Shown: one piece after another, positions 33,986 to 47,414 of the stretch
Position numbering within the stretch: position 1 is the first letter of the stretch
How the letters are laid out: each line of letters starts with the position of its first letter
NCBI RefSeq assembly: GCF_024323335.1
Contig: NC_066581.1
Location: 456,917,197 to 456,981,196, forward strand
Source: Lathyrus oleraceus
Lineage: Eukaryota; Streptophyta; Magnoliopsida; Fabales; Fabaceae
Direction: 5' to 3'
DNA length: 64,000 bases
Notes under the pieces: model-generated
Database searches by the model: none
Seen by the model: the letters and a program-made list of their open reading frames with translations, nothing else
What the model was told of the DNA's origin: nothing
Position numbers and translations under genes: made by a program

Positions 33986-36166
33986 GATTTCACTACAGGC
34001 ACCTCCACCTTATTACTAACTGTAGCTTCCTCTACCACCTCTTTTGCAAAAACGGAACCAAAAACACGACCGCTACGGGTCACCTTCGTAATATCAGCTA
34101 TATTCACAACAGAATTTATCGTAGGCAACGGAGCCTCTTGACCATTCTCCACCATTGTAGCGCTATACTGATAAGGAACAGCTCTATCAGATGCATACGG
34201 GATGGGACCCGCTAACCGTATCACTAATGGTGATACCGATCTATTGATGTTGTTACTGGTGCTGCTATCAAATTGGATTACTACCCTCCCAGGGGTCTTA
34301 AACACTGGTACTATTACATTAACATCATCTATATCCGTTGACTGTTGAATATGGATTACATTATCATCCATCAACTTCTGGATATCCCTCTTGACGATCA
34401 TACACCCATGGGGGTTCACACTGCATATTGCATAACCATCATGGTCGTGCTCGCAATCACTGATCAAACACAAAGTCCTATGCATCTCTACCAAGGACCT
34501 ATGGATACGTCGTACATCGAAGACTCGGAAATTTCCTAGGCAACCATCCACCATATTAACTAAAGCATTACCATTAGCGGGCAACAAATTGGCTTTCACA
34601 TTCGGCGCACGGTCCTCAAAGGACACCATCCCACTCTTCACAAGTTTCTGGACCTCATACTTCAACGGATAGCAATTCTCGATGTCATGGCCGGGAGCCC
34701 CTAGATGAAAGGAACAATGGAGTTCGGGCTTATACCACCATGGAAGTGGATCGGGAATTTGTGGAGAATTTCTTGGTTGAAGTGGGTTCTTGAGAACCAA
34801 AGAGGGATAGAGTTCGGTGTATGACATAGGAATAGGGTCAAAAAGAGACCTTCTTCCTCTCGAAACTTGGTTGTTGATTATTGTTGTTGTTGTTGTAGTT
34901 GGTTCTTTGTTGCAGTTGTTGTTGACGTTGTTGTTGAATTGGTACCGATTGATTATTAGAATTGTTTGAAAATACTGGAATAACTTGTGAAACTTGATGT
35001 TGATGCTGACGCGGTTGCGGATCTCTTTTGACATGAGGCCTTCTCTGCCTCCCTACAGATACTATATTGGTTTCTCCTTCCTTTTTGCAAGCAAAGCCAC
35101 TTCCATATTTCTTACTAGTTGACACCTCTTCCTTAGACAAACGTCCCTCACTAACTTCTTCCTCTAACGTCATCCCCATGTTTACCATCTCGGTAAAGTC
35201 ACTGGGGGCACTGGCAATCATGCGTTCGTAATAAAACGAACTCAGGGTCTTCAGGAAAATCTTCGTCATCTCCTTCTCTTCCAACATAGGATTAATCTGA
35301 GTGGCAAGCTCTCTCCACCTTTGGGCATACTCCGTAAATGTATCTTTCTCCTCCTGAGACATAGACCTCAACTGGTCTCTATCAGGCACCATATCCATAT
35401 TATACTTGTATTGTTTCACAAAAGCTTCACCCAAATCATTGAACGTGTGAATACTTGCACTATCTATCCCCATATACCATCTTAGAGCAGCACCTACCAA
35501 ACTTTCTTGAAAATAGTGAATCAATAACTGATCATTATCAGTTTGAGTTGAAATCTTTCTAGTGTACATAACAAGGTGGCTAAGTGGACAAGTATTTCCC
35601 TTATACTTTTCAAATTCAAGGACTTTGAACTTCATCGGGATCTTCACATTTGGCATTAAGCAGAGTTCAGCTGCACTCTTCCCAAATAGGTCTTTTCCTA
35701 TCAACATTTTCAATTCCTTTTGCAACTCAAGGAACTGATCATTCATTTCATCCATCTTCTCATAAACATCTGGGCCCTCAGACGGGTCAGAATGGTAGGT
35801 GGTGTCCTCAACACGAGGCAAGGTATGAATAACTAGAGGTGGCACAAACATGACTAGGCTAGATGTCAGCATGGAATAAATTGTAGGCGAAAACCCTTCA
35901 GGCATACTATTCGGTGGCATTCCCCACGGGAATCCAACAGGCATAGATGGACCAGATTGAGCAGTAGCAACAGGCATGGTTGAGGTAGCAACCTCTGAGA
36001 TGACAGTCCTCTGAGGAGGAGGAGTTGCAGGAGTTGATGAAGACTGATTCTGCACAGCAAGAACATACTCCATCATAGCAGTTAGACGAGCAAATTCATC
36101 CTTCAATTCTTTGTTCTCTTGTTCCAAATGCACCATAATTCTGGGTTGATTGGCACGAGTGTTGTA
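33986..36166 (-). pseudogene. Ogre IV gag, C-terminally truncated
   Basis: The capsid part (36136-34838) has the coiled coil LEQENKELKDEFARL, a proline-rich linker, the capsid-like domain (LIHYFQESLVGAALRWYMGI to MIASAPSDFTEMVNMG) and a Gln/Asn-rich stretch. A frameshift near 34840 moves to the next frame, which carries ELYPSL, the CHHC knuckle CSFHLGAPGHDIENC and VTRSGRVFGS. The ATG at 36136 is probably not the native start: YNTRAN-type residues precede it in frame, after a TGA at 36167-36169 where Ogre I has Arg. Beyond VEVPVV the frame runs into antisense integrase DNA, so the last ~50 predicted residues are artificial. The ~260 bases between gag and ORF1 show nothing else. Confidence 0.85.
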
Positions 36167-36431
36167 TCAGTGGGTCAGCTTGGCTAAAGCACAGAAGATT
36201 AAAAGACATCTGGCAGCAAAAAACCTATTATGCAAATGATGCATGAAATGCAATGTTTTTGTTTGTTTTCAATTTCAAGGAACATACAGTGTTGTATTGG
36301 CAAATATTAAATAATAGTAACAATTTGATTGACCATAAAAATCTCTTTTATTCATAAAATTTGGAAGGATTACACTGAGTACAATTTCAGAAACCAAAGT
36401 ACAAATACAAGAGAAAAGGAAACTAATCATC

Positions 36432-37937
36432 TTAAGGATCCCTAACAACAATGTCAGATGATCTGGCTGTTGGGGCGTACTTCCTTCGGATGCGTCGAAT
36501 CTCGGACTCAAAGGATGTCTTCATCTGAGCCTTCTCAAGGACAAGCTGATCAACAATCTTCTTCCAAGCACCGGAAGGCTGAGGCATACTAGAGGAATAT
36601 GGACCCTCTGACTCTCTCTGGCTCTTTATTACTCGGTCTTCAAGAAGTTCGATAAGCGCATCTTTGTCTTTCAGCTCAAGCTGCGACTCCTCATGCTTTT
36701 GGCTCAAAGCATGGAACCGCTCTTCCCACATGTCCTTCTCTTGCTTCATCTTGATGGGAGTGTCTTCCAACTCCTCTACGTATTGGTTAGGGAGAGTTGA
36801 TGGCTCAGCCACAACCAAAGACATAGGTCTCTCACAAGCATACGACATCTTCAATTCCAAAGGTCTCTTCTTCACCCAAGTAGTGTAAGCTTCCAAAGCT
36901 ACATAGTTGCACAGACCAAGCTCGGATCTTCCTTTCCTATGCACATTATGCCAAGCATGTATCATCTTCTGCTTTAAATGTTGAGGATCTTTACCCTCTT
37001 GATAGAAAAGACCTTCTAGCTGAGTGTTATTAGGCTTGTCTCTCAAGGGGAACCCAAGTTGACGACGAGCCAAAGCAGGGTTGTAGTTGATTCCTCCTTG
37101 TGTACCAATGAGAGGCACATTAGAGAATTCACCACAACTATCAATAATATCCAAGCTAGTCAATGTAGAATCATACCAAACAATATCATCATTAATGAGG
37201 GACATAAGTCTCTGAGACCACCGTAGACATTGTTTGTTCTCCACGAAAGCAGGCGTCTGAGGCAAGTACGAAATAAACCACTTATACAGAAGAGGAACAC
37301 AACACACAATAGTCCCACCACCTTTAGAATTCCTCAGATGCAAAGAGAAGTACATATCACCCAACAGAGTAGGCACAAGATTCCCAATCAATAAGTTTCT
37401 AATGGCGTTAACATCAATAAAACCGTTAATGTTAGGTAACAAAGATAGACTATAGATGAGCAATTCAAAGATAGCTTCAAAAACGTCCATACTACCGGCT
37501 TGAGCAAAGACAGTAGCTTTTCCAATGATAAACTCATAAGTTAACCAAAATATTCCTCCTTTCTTCACCCAATGAGCCTCAATCTCATACTTTTTCAGAT
37601 GAAGAGCTTCAGCTATAAGATGATACCTGGGAATCTCCTCCAATCCACTAAAAGGAACCTTGTCAGAAACAGGTATTCCCAAGAGATGGGCATACTCCTC
37701 TAACGTAGGCATAAGCTGATAATCGGGAAAAATGAAGCAATGGTAGAGAGGGTCGTAAAACTGAACCAACACACTCAAGAGTCCTTCAACCACATCAGTA
37801 GATAACGCAGATAGAAGCTCCCCATGATGTTGCTTGAAGTCCAAGGGATCTAGTACAAAGGATGATAACTTCCTTAGCTCTTTCAAGTCAGGACATCTGA
37901 AACTATACTTCTTAGTGTTCCTTCAACCACAATCCAT
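36432..37937 (-). pseudogene. Ogre IV ORF1 protein (DUF7745-like), nearly complete
   Basis: The open frame 37886-36432 gives 484 residues and is the best ORF1 copy in the window. An ATG at 37937 followed by MDCG then TGA at 37923-37925 is the likely native start, so one early stop breaks it. Features: FYDPLYHCFIFPDYQLMPTL, GIPVSDKVPFSGLEEIP, VNAIRNLLIGNLVPTLLGDM, GTIVCCVPLLYKWFISYLP, IDSCGEFSNVPLIGTQGGIN, then ARRQLGFPL and a C-terminal coiled coil (EERFHALSQKHEESQLELK) with basic RRIRRKYAP near the end. No enzyme motif or membrane segment is obvious. The fold recalls plant-mobile-domain-like proteins, but this is only an impression. It lies between the leader and gag, as expected for Ogre. 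Confidence 0.85.
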
Positions 37938-38778
37938 GGTCTGAAAATATTTGCAAATAAAACCTCAGTTCCTTGAAGTTATTTTTCATGTGATGAATGC
38001 CATGATGCATATGAATGCATGGATGCAACAATCACAAATAAGGGATCACACACAAGGAAAACAAACAAAGGTCAAGGGATGAATCAAGTCATTGTCAAGA
38101 TCAATCATCCATTTTGGTGGATTATGGTTTTCACCTTGTCAACACCCAAGTTCCATTGATATTGACAAGACTTGATTGGATCAACCAAGAATCAAAGGGT
38201 TTATTGTGAGTCACGAGCATGGAGTCAGGTTAAGAACCATCCAAAAGAAGTGTACTAAGGATAAAAACATGTAGATCGTGTTCTAAAAAGTTCCCAGAGT
38301 CTTAATTCCATCTATCGGATATTATAGGTTAGGATGACTGATTTATCAATCCATAATATTCTTAAGAGAAACTCGTCTGAGTGTAGTATCGTGTAACAAC
38401 TGTTATGAAGTCTACACCTGAACAGTCTCCGCACTACGTCCTAAATAGGCCAAGTCGGGTTAAATGTTCTACGGTCCTCAGCTTCTCAGATGCCAAATCG
38501 GAGAAATTAATGCCTATCCACAAATAACTTGTGTGACATCAATAACTCCAAAAGGGTCTCCACTGAGTAGATGGGTCTCAACCCAACTTGTTAAGGACTA
38601 CTCCACACAAGTCTAACATGACTATACCATCCTCATATATTAATTGCACTCAAGTTCGGGTTAGAACTTATCTCACCACTCAGAGATCACCAAGCACAAC
38701 AAGCATATTATATCATACAAACATCAAATATACAATTATATACACATAAAAAAGTAGGCTAAACCCACTGAGGACTAC
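37938..38778 (-). other. Leader of Ogre IV between primer site and ORF1
   Basis: No open frame of note. Packaging and dimer signals normally lie here, but none can be pointed to. CCATTTTGGTGGATTATGGT (plus strand, about 38109) resembles the line that starts each LTR E repeat unit. Confidence 0.6.
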
Positions 38779-38796
38779 TCCCCAGCAGAGTCGCCA
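38779..38796 (-). other. Primer binding site of Ogre IV (tRNA-Arg type)
   Basis: TGGCGACTCTGCTGGGGA on the minus strand, nine bases inside the LTR C end (38806). Identical to the Ogre II site. Confidence 0.88.
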
Positions 38797-38805
38797 CTTA
38801 ATTTT

Positions 38806-41800
38806 TGTAGCGGTAAATTCATGACCATTAAGCTATGGATAAACTTAACGTCAATAAAACCAGAGTCGCCACCGTGCTTTTATTGTTTCCAAAGGAAAAG
38901 GGAAAAGTACGAACAAAACCCAAAGATAAGAAGTTTTCATATTAAAACTAATAAAATGCCAGAGATTACAAGTAAGGGGGTTGGTTACACATAGGGAAGG
39001 TGTTAGCACCCAAAGTTTCCTAGGTACTCCTAGGGAGCCCTTTTTTATGTGTGTATGTGTTTTTTGGTATAAAAGATGTTTGAAATAAATAGAATGTGAG
39101 AATGAGAAAAGAATTTATTGATTATATTTTTTGTGTTTGATAAGACCTTCGGACTTGTGCCTACGTACCAACATAAAAACGAGGGATCAAAACCTCGTAG
39201 TTCATGGTAACAATTTCAAAATGAGTGGGTTGCTTTTAATCAAAAGTTAAATTTAAAAGAGGCAAAAAGGGCCTAAAAGTTTGAATGAGTGTTAGTTATT
39301 TTTGTGTTTTGGAATTTAAAGTCAATATGGTTAAGTACATTTACAAAGTTGATTAAGAAAAGAGTTTGAAAATTTAATGGCACAAGGCCAAAGTTTCTAT
39401 TTGAAATAAGGTCTTAGTTTGAAATCACAAGCAAAGAAAGTTTTTGAAAAGGGGGAGAGATTTTGAAATTTAAGAAGTGGGAGGATATGAAGAGACTAAT
39501 CCTAAGCATAAAATTAAAAGTTAAGAGTTAAGAAGATCTGACCAATGGGATGCAATCCAACAGACAAGAATGTCATATAGAATACCCATTTTCCCTTTGG
39601 ACTTTGAATCGAGCAATATCAGCAAGAAAATAGCAACATGAAGAGCAAGACATCAAATAAATATAGCCACATCCAAGCAAGCAACTTCACAACTAACAGT
39701 CTTCTTTGTCTTCTCAGGTATCAGATGACATACTCCTTGATTTGTCTCAGAATAAAGCAATAGACACAGGTTCAAAGTAACAGTTGCATCAAGACCATGT
39801 AACATATGAATTCATGTGGATCCCAATACTTTCATCATATGAAAGCTTAAATCGCAATAACTTGGTCTCAGAAAAAGTTGGCATTGGCCAAGTCCTTTTG
39901 TATAGGGAATGTTGCCTAATTCTAAGTCCAAAAGTTCAGATCAAACCAACAGTCCACACAAACATTTTTTAGGGTTTTTGTTTTTTATTAATTTATTTTA
40001 AGGTCCTAAGACCACAAACACAAACAAAATACACAAACAGATATATACAATCACAATATATGGCTCAAATGAGCAAAGTGAAAATGGCATAAATATAAAC
40101 AAGTTAAATGATATGTAAATGACAAATTAAATGGTAAATGACTTGAATTTAACTTGTATGAAGTAAATGGCTTGAAAATAAAAGAAAGAATAATAAAAGT
40201 TAGTCAAGTGTTAGTTGATTATATGTTAGTGGAGTTTTGCTTTTCAATTGATTAAGTCATTCTTTGGAGAACACTCCACCCTATATTCACAAGCATGGAT
40301 CCTTGAACCAAGACATCTTCCAAAGGAAGGAAAAAAGGCCAAGTTTCCACACAATACCATGAAAGGGGGAGACTTACAATCTCACTTACTAAAATGCTAT
40401 GCTTTTGGGGTCAAAATTTAGCATTATGTTAAGCAATCGTAATTGGACTTATGTAGAAATCACAACTATCTGAGGTCGGGCAATAGAAATTTTTGTGTTA
40501 ATGCATGTTAGAGATATGGTATAATGAACCATACTCCTAAAACATACCACACACAAAAAAGAAAAAGATCAAAGGATGGAGCTATCTCATCCATACTTGT
40601 ATTGGTTAATCTATCACAAAGTTATTGATGAACCAATTAGCCTTAGGATATTGAGACTTCATTGGTCAACGGAAAGGATGAGAGAGACTGGGATTGAAAA
40701 TATGGAGGGAGGGGAGATGAGAGAAACACAAATTGGTCATGGGAGGAATTTTATAAAATTAAAATCATTCATTCATTTTGGGAGATGAAATGTACATTTC
40801 ATCAATCCCCTAAATCCAATGATTTTAATCCAACAAAAGTCAAATCAACCTTGACCAAGGCCCAACCACATAGTCAAACTTCACAAGTCCATGAAAATGG
40901 CTCAACATTATTTCTACTCAATTAATCAATAAAAAAATAAATTAAAAATGCATTTAAATTAAATTTGGTTTGGTCAAAACCTAAAACCTCTTCAAAACAC
41001 CAAATAAATGGCCAAGAGATTTATCCTAGGTCAAACAAGGTCAAGGGACCTTAGACAAAAAGTTTCATAATTTTTGAAAAGTCAGAAGTATTTTTAAACA
41101 ATTAAAAATATGCACAAAAACAATTAATTCATGAAAAATATCAAAATTAATCCAAAAAATGATTTTAATTCCGAAAATGAAAGAGGAAAATATTTAAAGA
41201 TTTTTGGTGAAAGTCCCATATTTTTTGGATTAAAAATGAAATTTATATAAATTAATCAAAATAAAAGGATTAAATGAAAAATCAGAAAATAAAAAGAAAT
41301 TCAAAAAAACAAGGGCCATCAGATCTCCCTCATTAATTGAGGTGGCAGATATGATGGCCAAAAGCACACATTCCACGAGTACCTGAGTCAGGCGCGCTGC
41401 AGGCTTGGTAATTAAATTGGACGCGTGAGATTAGAACATGAGAACCAGATCAGATGGACTGGATTGATCAAGCGCACCATCGGAGCTATTGCTCCGGTCA
41501 TCTTCTCACCACCTGTTTGGTTCAGGTTCAACTCCTAGGAAAATGAAAAGTTAATACACTAATTTGAAGGAAAAATGCAAGGAGTACGAATCTGGCCTCA
41601 ATTTCCTCAAATTCCAAGTATATAAAAAGATACAAGGATTTGAATTTTGAGGATCATGAACTGAGTTGCTTCGATTTGACCTCAAAGAAACTCAATTTTC
41701 TTGCATACATTGATAGGACTTCAGACAACCAAAAATCACAAAGAATGGTGAAGAATTGAGGGAGAATCAAAGAGAAAAAAACTTTGAAAATTCACCTTCA

Positions 41801-43564
41801 ATGGAGCTTTAGATTGACACGATCTTTATTCCAATTGTGCTTAGCCTTGCTTCAGATGCTTGTTGGAAGTGATTAGGATCAACAAAAGGTATGGACTCTT
41901 GGAGTTTCAATCTCAAAACAGATGGAGATTTGAAACTAGATTTTCAAAGAAAACCTTCAAGATTATCCTTCAATGGTGAGGGTTTGGGATTGCAGGTTCA
42001 AAGCTTGGGCATCATGTCCTTAATTCTGAGCAATAAGGGTCTTATTTATGGCCAAGGATATTCATTTCCACACACTTCCAAATTTGGCAAAAATGAGAAA
42101 TTCCCTTTGCATGCTTGCATGGGCGTTTGATAGGCCCGTCAAGTGATGTAATCAGGTCCTAAAATGAGTGAGGATCATGCTGAAATCATGTTACAAGGCC
42201 ATGCAATCGTGTATGAAAAGTGGAAGTGGAAATCATCCAAATGGTTCTTCATATTGCACCCATGCGCAAGTCCGTCATCCTTTGGCCAAATGAGATGATC
42301 TTAGACTTTTTGGAAAGGTGAGATCAAGGGGAACAACTTTCATGTTGAACATTTTCTCAGTTGAAGCTTGGATCATGATGAATTTTAAGGTGGAAGTGTG
42401 GGAAATTAAACATATTTGAAAATTTTCTAAGTCCCAAGTCAAATGTTCACTTCTTCCACCTTGAACAACTTTTTCTATGGACTTCAAATGAGAAACGGTC
42501 CTTCATCAAATCTATAGCTCTTTCAAGCCTCTTCAATATGGTCACAAATTGGACCTTATTTGTATTTTGCATGAAGGAGTTATGCATTTTAGAAGTTGAG
42601 GAAAATCACATGTTCAATGGTATTGTCCCAAAATGACCTATAATGTTTCCTCTTGGCACATGTATTTGCAAGTTGAATTTGAACTTCATCCAAACATCAT
42701 AGTTAAATTAGACATCTTGAATTGGATCATGGAATTTTATTGGTTTTTATCTCATAAATATTGGGCAAGTTATGGTCTTGAGAAATTGACCTCCAATCCG
42801 TGTTCAGACAAAATGACCTATAATCTTTCACCATAAAAAATGACTTTCCAAGAAAAACTAGCTCTTTACTTCAACATGAAAGTTGTTTGGAATGTCAGTT
42901 TGAGTAACGTTTCGCTTGGAATAATTTTCATATGACAAAAAGTATAGGAGATAGGGTCTAGGGAACCCCAGTTTTGACCCGTTGACTTTCTCTGGTCAAC
43001 CACCATGAACCAACTTGCTAGATTGATATTATCTTGACTTTTGGGACTCACGGAGGATCATATACGTTTAGGATGATGAAATATGAAGTATCCCTTGAAA
43101 TATTTGATCAATTGTTGAAGAAACCTATTGAAGAAGTCACACAAGATACCAAAATGAATTAGGGTTTCCAAGGAAAACAAACTCCAAACTCTTGATGATT
43201 TCTTGATCAAATTTATATTTGAAGATCATGGGGATCCATATATGATGCTTAGAGCCAATGTGAACCACTTCTTGATTGAGCTCCTTGCATTGAGGGTCTT
43301 AAACCCTAGATATGAGCTTGATAGAGCATAGGTGGGCATGCACACTTCCTACAAAAGCAACAAACTATACATTGACATATTTTTGGTATTTTGGTTAGTA
43401 AATAATGAAAAATAAAGTATGATACACTCAAGACGTGCTTGGTGATCTCTCCTAATGAAAACCCAATGACATATGGGAAAGGAGGATGCTAAGGTGTGAT
43501 CTCAATGCCAATGCATATGATGAGATATCATGAGGGATCTTAGGGTCAAAATTGGGATCTTACA
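38806..43564 (-). repeat. LTR C: 5' LTR of Ogre IV (4759 bp)
   Basis: On the minus strand it begins TGTAAGATCCCAATTTTGAC at 43564 and ends TACCGCTACA at 38806. It is collinear with LTR B. The doubled box occurs at 42634-42646 and 42814-42826 (minus), with a TATA-like CCATAAATAAG near 42045. The right neighbour (CTAAT...) is LTR D. No coding content. Confidence 0.88.
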
Positions 43565-46500
43565 CTAATATTTTGTACACATGTATAAACATGTATATAG
43601 GTCATTTGAGCTTCCATTTGGAGTTTTGGTTTTTAATTTTGAGTCATTTTTGAACCTATTTTTGAAGGTTGCTTTGTATGATTACTTGTTTATGTATAGC
43701 CTAAATGATTTAATTGTTTGAACATATTTTACACATGATCTTGAGTTTATCTTTGGGACACTTTGAGTTTACCTCATCTTGATATGCATAATTTTTCATA
43801 ATTTTTCTATGCTATTGTTTCTTTGGATACATTTTGCATTTAGTTGATTATTTTGGGATGCACTTGTGCAACCAATTGGGATCTCTTTCCCATTATTTCT
43901 TGAACTTTCCAACATCACTTAGGATCCCTATATTAACTTATGTGCACCATTTTAGATGCCTCCAATTGATGCTTCTTTGCTTAACTATCTTGAGTACTAC
44001 TTGTTTGCTTTTGAGACCATAGTTGGACTTTGTTTTGTGCATACCTATTTAAGTACTATGAGTCCATTGAAGTTTATTTCCTCTTGTATACACTTATGAT
44101 TTCCTTGGTATTGGTATCCTTATATTTTTATCTTATGATTCTTTGAATGGTGTTCCATTATCATTCATCATGATGACACATTATGAGCTACATTCTTCTC
44201 TTTCTTGACCTAGTTTTGAGTTTGATGGATGGTGAAGCTCTTAGGAGCTTGGGATTCATCCTTGTGTATTTTTATGTTGTTCCTATTTAATTTATTTATG
44301 CCTCAATTTCATTTTACATTGTGTTGTTTACTTTGGTAAGACAAAGGAATCCTTGCTTGGATGATGGCCACCTTTTGATTTACTAGTTATGCATAAACTT
44401 TGAGGTTGTTTGCTTGTTGATACCTTTTGAGGTTTAATGGTTGTATTTGTTTCTTTTGAGATGACTTTTCTATTGTTCGATGACCTATAAGCACCCTTTT
44501 GTTGATCTTTGGTTACCTTGTTTGAATGTTGATAAAGGATTCATTTTCTAGGATGATATCTTTACTTGTTTATCAAGTTACTTGACTTTGATGTGTATGT
44601 GAAGTTTGGATGACTTCCCTTGTTGCTCTTGAATCTCATCTTGAGTTAACTTATTGCACAAATCACACTTTCATTATTTGTTTACTTCATGCTTAAGCTT
44701 CTTTGAACTTGTGTCTATTTGCCTATCTTTTGGACTATCTTTGAGCATAACTTGTGTGATTCATTATTGATGTTTGAGTGACTTGTAGGTGGTGTTTAAT
44801 ATGTCATATACTTCTGACTTATTTGGTTTGACACCTTTCCTCCTTAATTTTTACTTCATATATGCTTGCTTGAAGTTCATTTGCCTTTAGAAGCATGATT
44901 AGGGTTTGATGTTGATCATTGCTTATCACAATCTTTGAGTGTGATTTGATATTATGCTTTTACGATGTATTAAGTTTTCTTATTGATACCATGTCTATGC
45001 TTATGGTCTCATTCATTTATTTACTTTTCCATGTTCAATCGCTCACACTTATGTTCACTTCCATTTACAAATTTGAATGATGCTTATGTACTTTGGTGCT
45101 TATACCATGGATTCAATGCCTATGTGACCTTCTTCTTGATCTTGAGATTTTGGTTAATTGGATAACATGTTTATGTTTGTATTTTCTTACTTCCATAGAT
45201 CCCCTCTTTTTGTTTATTTTCTTGTACGAGGACTTATGTCCAATCATGGTCATGTGGTTGCTTTCCCTTGTGTGATTTGTTTGAGAATCTTTATAACGTT
45301 TGTTTAGGTGATAATGATAGGTCTTTGATGTGTTTTCTATTGCATTGTTTGACTTATCATATCTTTCCCTTCCCTTCACTCTTCTCATGTCATGTTTGTT
45401 TAGATACTTAACTCATTAGGATTGTTGCTTGGTAGTCTGTCTATTTGTGTGTCTTCCTTGAACCTTTTGATGCTTAAACCATTTATGCATGACTTTTAGG
45501 AGTTAGAAAACATGTACTAATGTATATTTTTAATGATTTGTTTCTGCTCATTTTGGCCGGGTAACTTGTTGCTTACTTAAGTTGTTGTCTCAATTTGTTT
45601 GCGTTTTTCCTCCCTTTCATGACTAATTTGAATGAATAGTTACTATTTGTTAGCATGTGACCATTGGGTGATAATTTGTGATGTCTTAAAGCATGTTTAG
45701 ACTTGATAATTCACTTCTATCTCTTGCTTGTTTGATGTACTTTCATCTTCTCTCCCATGACATGATATGGATTGCCATTGCTTCATTTCTCTTCTATGAC
45801 TTGATATGGATTACTTTGCCTTTATATTCTTTTATCTTTCTTTCCCATGACATGGTATGAATTTCCATTGCTTCATTTCTCTTCCATGACTTGATATGGA
45901 TTACTTTGCCTTTATATTACTTTATCTTTCTCTCCCATGACATGATATGGATTGCTATTACTTTTCTTTTCTACCGTGACTTGATATGGTGTTGTGTTGT
46001 TTATTGTTCCATAACTTGATATGGGTTTCCATATTCTTCTATCTCTTTTCCTTGTGTGGGTAACATGTCCCTCATAGGATTTCTTTGGTTCATTATTGGT
46101 CGAGATTGAACTAAAGTAGACCTTAGGTTTGTTAACCAAGGATGACAATATTAGGTAGACCCATTGATCCTTAATCATAGGTCAATCTTTGCATGCTAAT
46201 TTCGGTAGATGTTTCCCTTTTATCCTAACTTTAAGACCACTATTGCATGCTAACATTAGGGTTCTCTTTAGAATTCCCTTAAATTTTTCTTTTTTTTTTC
46301 TTTTTTTGCATTCATTCTAAAAAACCATTTCTTAATCAAATATCTAAAAACATTCTAAATACTACTTGAACTCTTTCAACAATAAGAGAGAATTACTCAG
46401 ATACCTCCTGCCTTGGGTGGATCATTTGATGTATTCTTTCAACAAAAATAATCAACCAATCAAACTTCTTTTTCCACTTGGCTTTTCTTATGAAAAATTT

Positions 46501-46918
46501 CAATAAGGGTGGTTACCCATAAAAAGCACCAACAAACCAAAATTCTTGAGAAGAACTACGGTGCTCTAATTCTTTATTGATACGTAGGCATTGGGTTGCA
46601 AAACCTAAGCGAGCGCAATAATAAAAACATTATTTTTGTTTGTAAATAATTCAATCCTTTTGCATGCATTCCCTTTTAGTCATTAAGTTTTAGAATAAAC
46701 ACACTCGTTTGATTAGAACAATACGAGTGGATCCTGTAGAGTACTACAAACGCGAGGGGTGCTAATATATTCCCCTTGCATAATCGACTCTCTTACCCAT
46801 CTCTTGGTTACGAGACCATTAGATTAATCCTTTTATATATTTGCTTAGTGATTCCTTTCTCTATCTTGGGATAAATATCATTTGTGGCGACTCTATTTTG
46901 TGTGCGTATTTTTCGAGA
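43565..46918 (+). repeat. LTR D: 3' part of a more distant Ogre-type LTR
   Basis: T-rich noncoding DNA ending in landmarks shared with Ogre LTR ends on the plus strand: GATACGTAGGCATTGGGTTG (46578), GGGGTGCTAATATATTCCCC (46757) and TTGTGGCGACTC (46882). Its start is cut off by Ogre IV at 43565. Boundaries with the copia element on the right are approximate. Open frames here are low-complexity and not coding. Confidence 0.6.
45753..46020. repeat. Short tandem repeat in LTR D (~90-bp units, about three)
   Basis: CCCATGACATG recurs at about 45753, 45844 and 45934, each followed by a GACTTGATATGGATTACTTTG line in the first two units; the third decays toward 46020. Confidence 0.7.
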
Positions 46919-47410
46919 TGCGACAACCTTTTATCAAAATCTAGCTTGTCTTCAGAAGTTGCTTGAACATATCCAGAACATTGGTTGTCAAAGTCAACAC
47001 TTTGATGAACTTCACTTTAGAAGCTTAGTTTAAATCTTTTTGAAAGAGCTTTAGAGCCTGGTCCTTTTTGAAAGATCTTCAAAGCCTGGTTACAACCCCT
47101 TTTAAAAGAGCTTCAAAACCTGGTTAAAACCTTAAAACCCTGTCGAATCAATTCTGGTTAACATGGAATTCTTAACTCCTCGGAACTCGACGCCTAGTTA
47201 TGTCTGGTTGGAAGTCTTTCTTAACTGATGAAGTTAAAACTTCAGACTCTTAAAGTAAACCATTTCGTCAGAAATTGCTAACTAAAGAGCTTCTGATGTT
47301 CTTGAATTTCCCTGAAAAACAATTAACAAACTATTCTTTGAAGTAGTTGTTAGCAAAAATATTTGAAAATGTTTCGGTTCTGATTCACGAACATAGGTAT
47401 ATCAAGATCA
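46919..47410 (-). repeat. Presumed 3' LTR of the decayed copia element
   Basis: On the minus strand, TGATCTTGATATACC starts just after the polypurine tract, and ...GGTTGTCGCA would be the end. There is no second copy in the window, so both borders rest on TG/CA and on the PPT. Confidence 0.4.
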
Positions 47411-47414
47411 ATTA

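Larger units (their letters stand above)
33986..43564 (-). mobile_element. Ogre IV: 5' half (LTR C, leader, ORF1, gag), truncated
   Basis: On the minus strand: LTR C (43564-38806), primer site, a ~0.84-kb leader, ORF1, a short spacer and gag. Protease and the rest are missing because the sequence joins the Ogre III integrase head-on near 33985. LTR C starts inside another LTR (D) at 43565. I considered B and C as the two LTRs of one element with an inverted pol and rejected that, because B has its own primer site and leader. Confidence 0.82.

Noticed and set aside
33829..34000. C-terminal ~50 residues of the 401-codon minus frame
   Set aside because: This part is antisense to the Ogre III integrase; only the portion from about 33990 upward is gag.
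26364..43564. A single minus-strand Ogre with LTR C as 5' LTR, LTR B as 3' LTR and an inverted pol segment
   Set aside because: LTR B has its own primer site and leader at 26266-26354, so it is a 5' LTR. Its outer edge falls exactly at 31065|31066, which fits an insertion into a plus-strand pol better than an inversion.
45113..46178. Lys/Arg-rich minus-strand open frames in LTR D
   Set aside because: Low-complexity antisense reading of T-rich LTR DNA with no similarity to known proteins.
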